Shown piece by piece: positions 5,469-6,085 of a DNA stretch of 6,085 nucleotides. The position numbers and the translations under genes are program-made. The notes beneath the pieces are model-generated. The model searched no databases and was not told where the DNA came from. It saw only the letters and a program-made list of their open reading frames with translations. Within the stretch, counting starts at the first letter, position 1; the number at the start of each line of letters is the position of its first letter. The stretch covers positions 1 through 6,085 of the forward strand of contig SLSQ01000144.1 of NCBI GenBank assembly GCA_007130355.1, given 5' to 3'. Source of the DNA: Trueperaceae bacterium. GTDB taxonomy: Bacteria > Deinococcota > Deinococci > Deinococcales > Trueperaceae.

Positions 5469-5479
5469 CGCGTGAGACA
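5462..5479. promoter_or_regulatory. Imperfect 18-bp palindrome at the vapBC promoter, probable operator
   Basis: TGTAGCACGCGTGAGACA is an inverted repeat with 14 of 18 positions matching. Its core CACGCGTG (5467-5474) is perfect, and the outer TGT/ACA pairs also match. It overlaps the extended -10 and the spacer, where antitoxin-toxin complexes usually bind to repress their own operon. Autoregulation here is inference from the family. Confidence 0.45.
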
Positions 5480-5488
5480 TGAAACCGG

Positions 5489-6085
5489 TCACGCCTCGCC
5501 CACCCCCGTCAGGAACGCGATCACGTCCCGCGCCGCGTACGCCGTGGCGCCCGGCTTCAGCACGCGTCGCACGTCGACGATCGCGTCGCCGCTGGTGACG
5601 ACCGGTCGCTCGACCCGCCCGCCCTTCTGCACCTGCGGCATGCCGGCCGCGGCGGAGAGCCCGTTGCAGAGGCAGACGCGGCCGACCGTGTCCTCGACGC
5701 GACCGCCCTTCGCCAGGTACGCCTCGACCGGCTCCGCGGGGCAGCGGAACACCAGGCGGCCGCCTGGACCGTGGGCGGCTTCGCGCAGGTAGCCGAGGTC
5801 GCAGACCCGCTCGCGCGCCTCGTACGCCCCCGGCTCGGCGGCGGTGCCGGGCAGGTCCGCCACCTTGAACGGAAAGCCGGTCGGCGAGGCGCGACCGTCG
5901 GTGCGGACGCGTACGTCGTCCCGCCGCGTCCCCTCCACGACGGCGCGTTTCAACTCCGGGTCGAGGCCCGACTCGTCGCAGTAGGCGAACAGCGTGCCGA
6001 CCTGGACCCCGGTCGCGCCGCGCGCGTGGGCTTCACGCAGCCCCTCCGGCGTGCCCGTGCCGCCCGCCAGCCAGAACGGGAGGCC
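5489..6085 (-). CDS. Nitronate monooxygenase/2-nitropropane dioxygenase-family flavoprotein (C-terminal part, cut by window edge)
   Basis: The reading frame is open from the right edge and encodes the last 198 residues; the N-terminal FMN barrel is outside. Residues 1-35 of the fragment (FWLAGGTGTPEGLREA, then GATGVQVGTLFAY) are the final barrel strands of the family, with the Gly-rich loop that holds the flavin phosphate. Then come CDESGLDPELK and SPTGFPFKV (67-75), followed by a C-terminal extension with CDLGYLRE (95-102), RCPAEPVE (114-121) and GRVCLCNGL (135-143). This matches the longer subgroup of NAD(P)H-dependent flavin oxidoreductases annotated as nitronate monooxygenase, which oxidise alkyl nitronates such as propionate 3-nitronate. 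The true substrate of this subgroup is uncertain. Cysteines 95, 115, 138 and 140 form a possible metal-binding set. A TTG inside the frame (5953) is not the start, because family sequence continues upstream of it. Confidence 0.9.
   Translation of the reverse strand, partial: GLPFWLAGGTGTPEGLREAHARGATGVQVGTLFAYCDESGLDPELKRAVVEGTRRDDVRVRTDGRASPTGFPFKVADLPGTAAEPGAYEARERVCDLGYLREAAHGPGGRLVFRCPAEPVEAYLAKGGRVEDTVGRVCLCNGLSAAAGMPQVQKGGRVERPVVTSGDAIVDVRRVLKPGATAYAARDVIAFLTGVGEA

Noticed and set aside
5455..5469. GTG 5469 as the antitoxin start
   Set aside because: It would lie upstream of the -10 box TACACT and so outside a transcript starting at ATG 5454; the extra residues MLHSG match nothing in the family.

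Overview
The window is about 6.1 kb of very GC-rich bacterial chromosome with strong G/C bias at third codon positions. Three genes have a -10-like TANNNT box ending only 5 to 7 bases before the ATG and no Shine-Dalgarno sequence, the layout of leaderless transcription. Leaderless genes, high GC and the style of the proteins point to a Deinococcota-like bacterium (Deinococcus/Truepera type). Leaderless genes are also common in Actinobacteria and no marker gene is present, so this placement is only an inference.

Left part, plus strand (1-2606): a Crp/Fnr-family transcription regulator whose start may lie left of the window, then a 592-residue SLC13-type (DASS/ArsB-NhaD superfamily) membrane transporter with two cytoplasmic RCK_C (TrkA-C) domains between its membrane halves. 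The 93-base gap between them holds a GC hairpin after the regulator, a perfect 12-bp palindrome, and a leaderless-type -10 box. The two genes may therefore be separately transcribed.

Middle part, minus strand (2646-4704): a two-gene unit of exported proteins. The first gene encodes a LolA-like (outer-membrane lipoprotein-sorting-like) beta protein of 261 residues and is driven by the best promoter in the window (TTGACC, 18-bp spacer, TACGGT). It overlaps by 11 bases a secreted PDZ plus S41 (C-terminal processing peptidase-like) protein. The S41 protein keeps the nucleophile region, but the lysine expected for the Ser/Lys dyad appears to be replaced by valine. This unit converges on the transporter gene, with 39 bases between the two stop codons.

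Right part, minus strand (4772-6085): a VapBC-type toxin-antitoxin pair (Phd/YefM-like antitoxin, PIN-domain toxin, GTGA overlap) with its own extended -10 promoter and an imperfect palindrome. It is preceded by the C-terminal 198 residues of a nitronate monooxygenase/2-nitropropane dioxygenase-family flavoprotein that enters from the right edge.

The window is largely ordinary chromosome. The points most worth a second look are the unusual S41 active site and its partner protein, the Fnr-like recognition helix with four cysteines in the regulator, and the short palindromes at each leaderless promoter. I see no clear new multi-gene defence or mobile system. No tRNA, rRNA, CRISPR array, insertion sequence or gene-free stretch above 300 bases was found.
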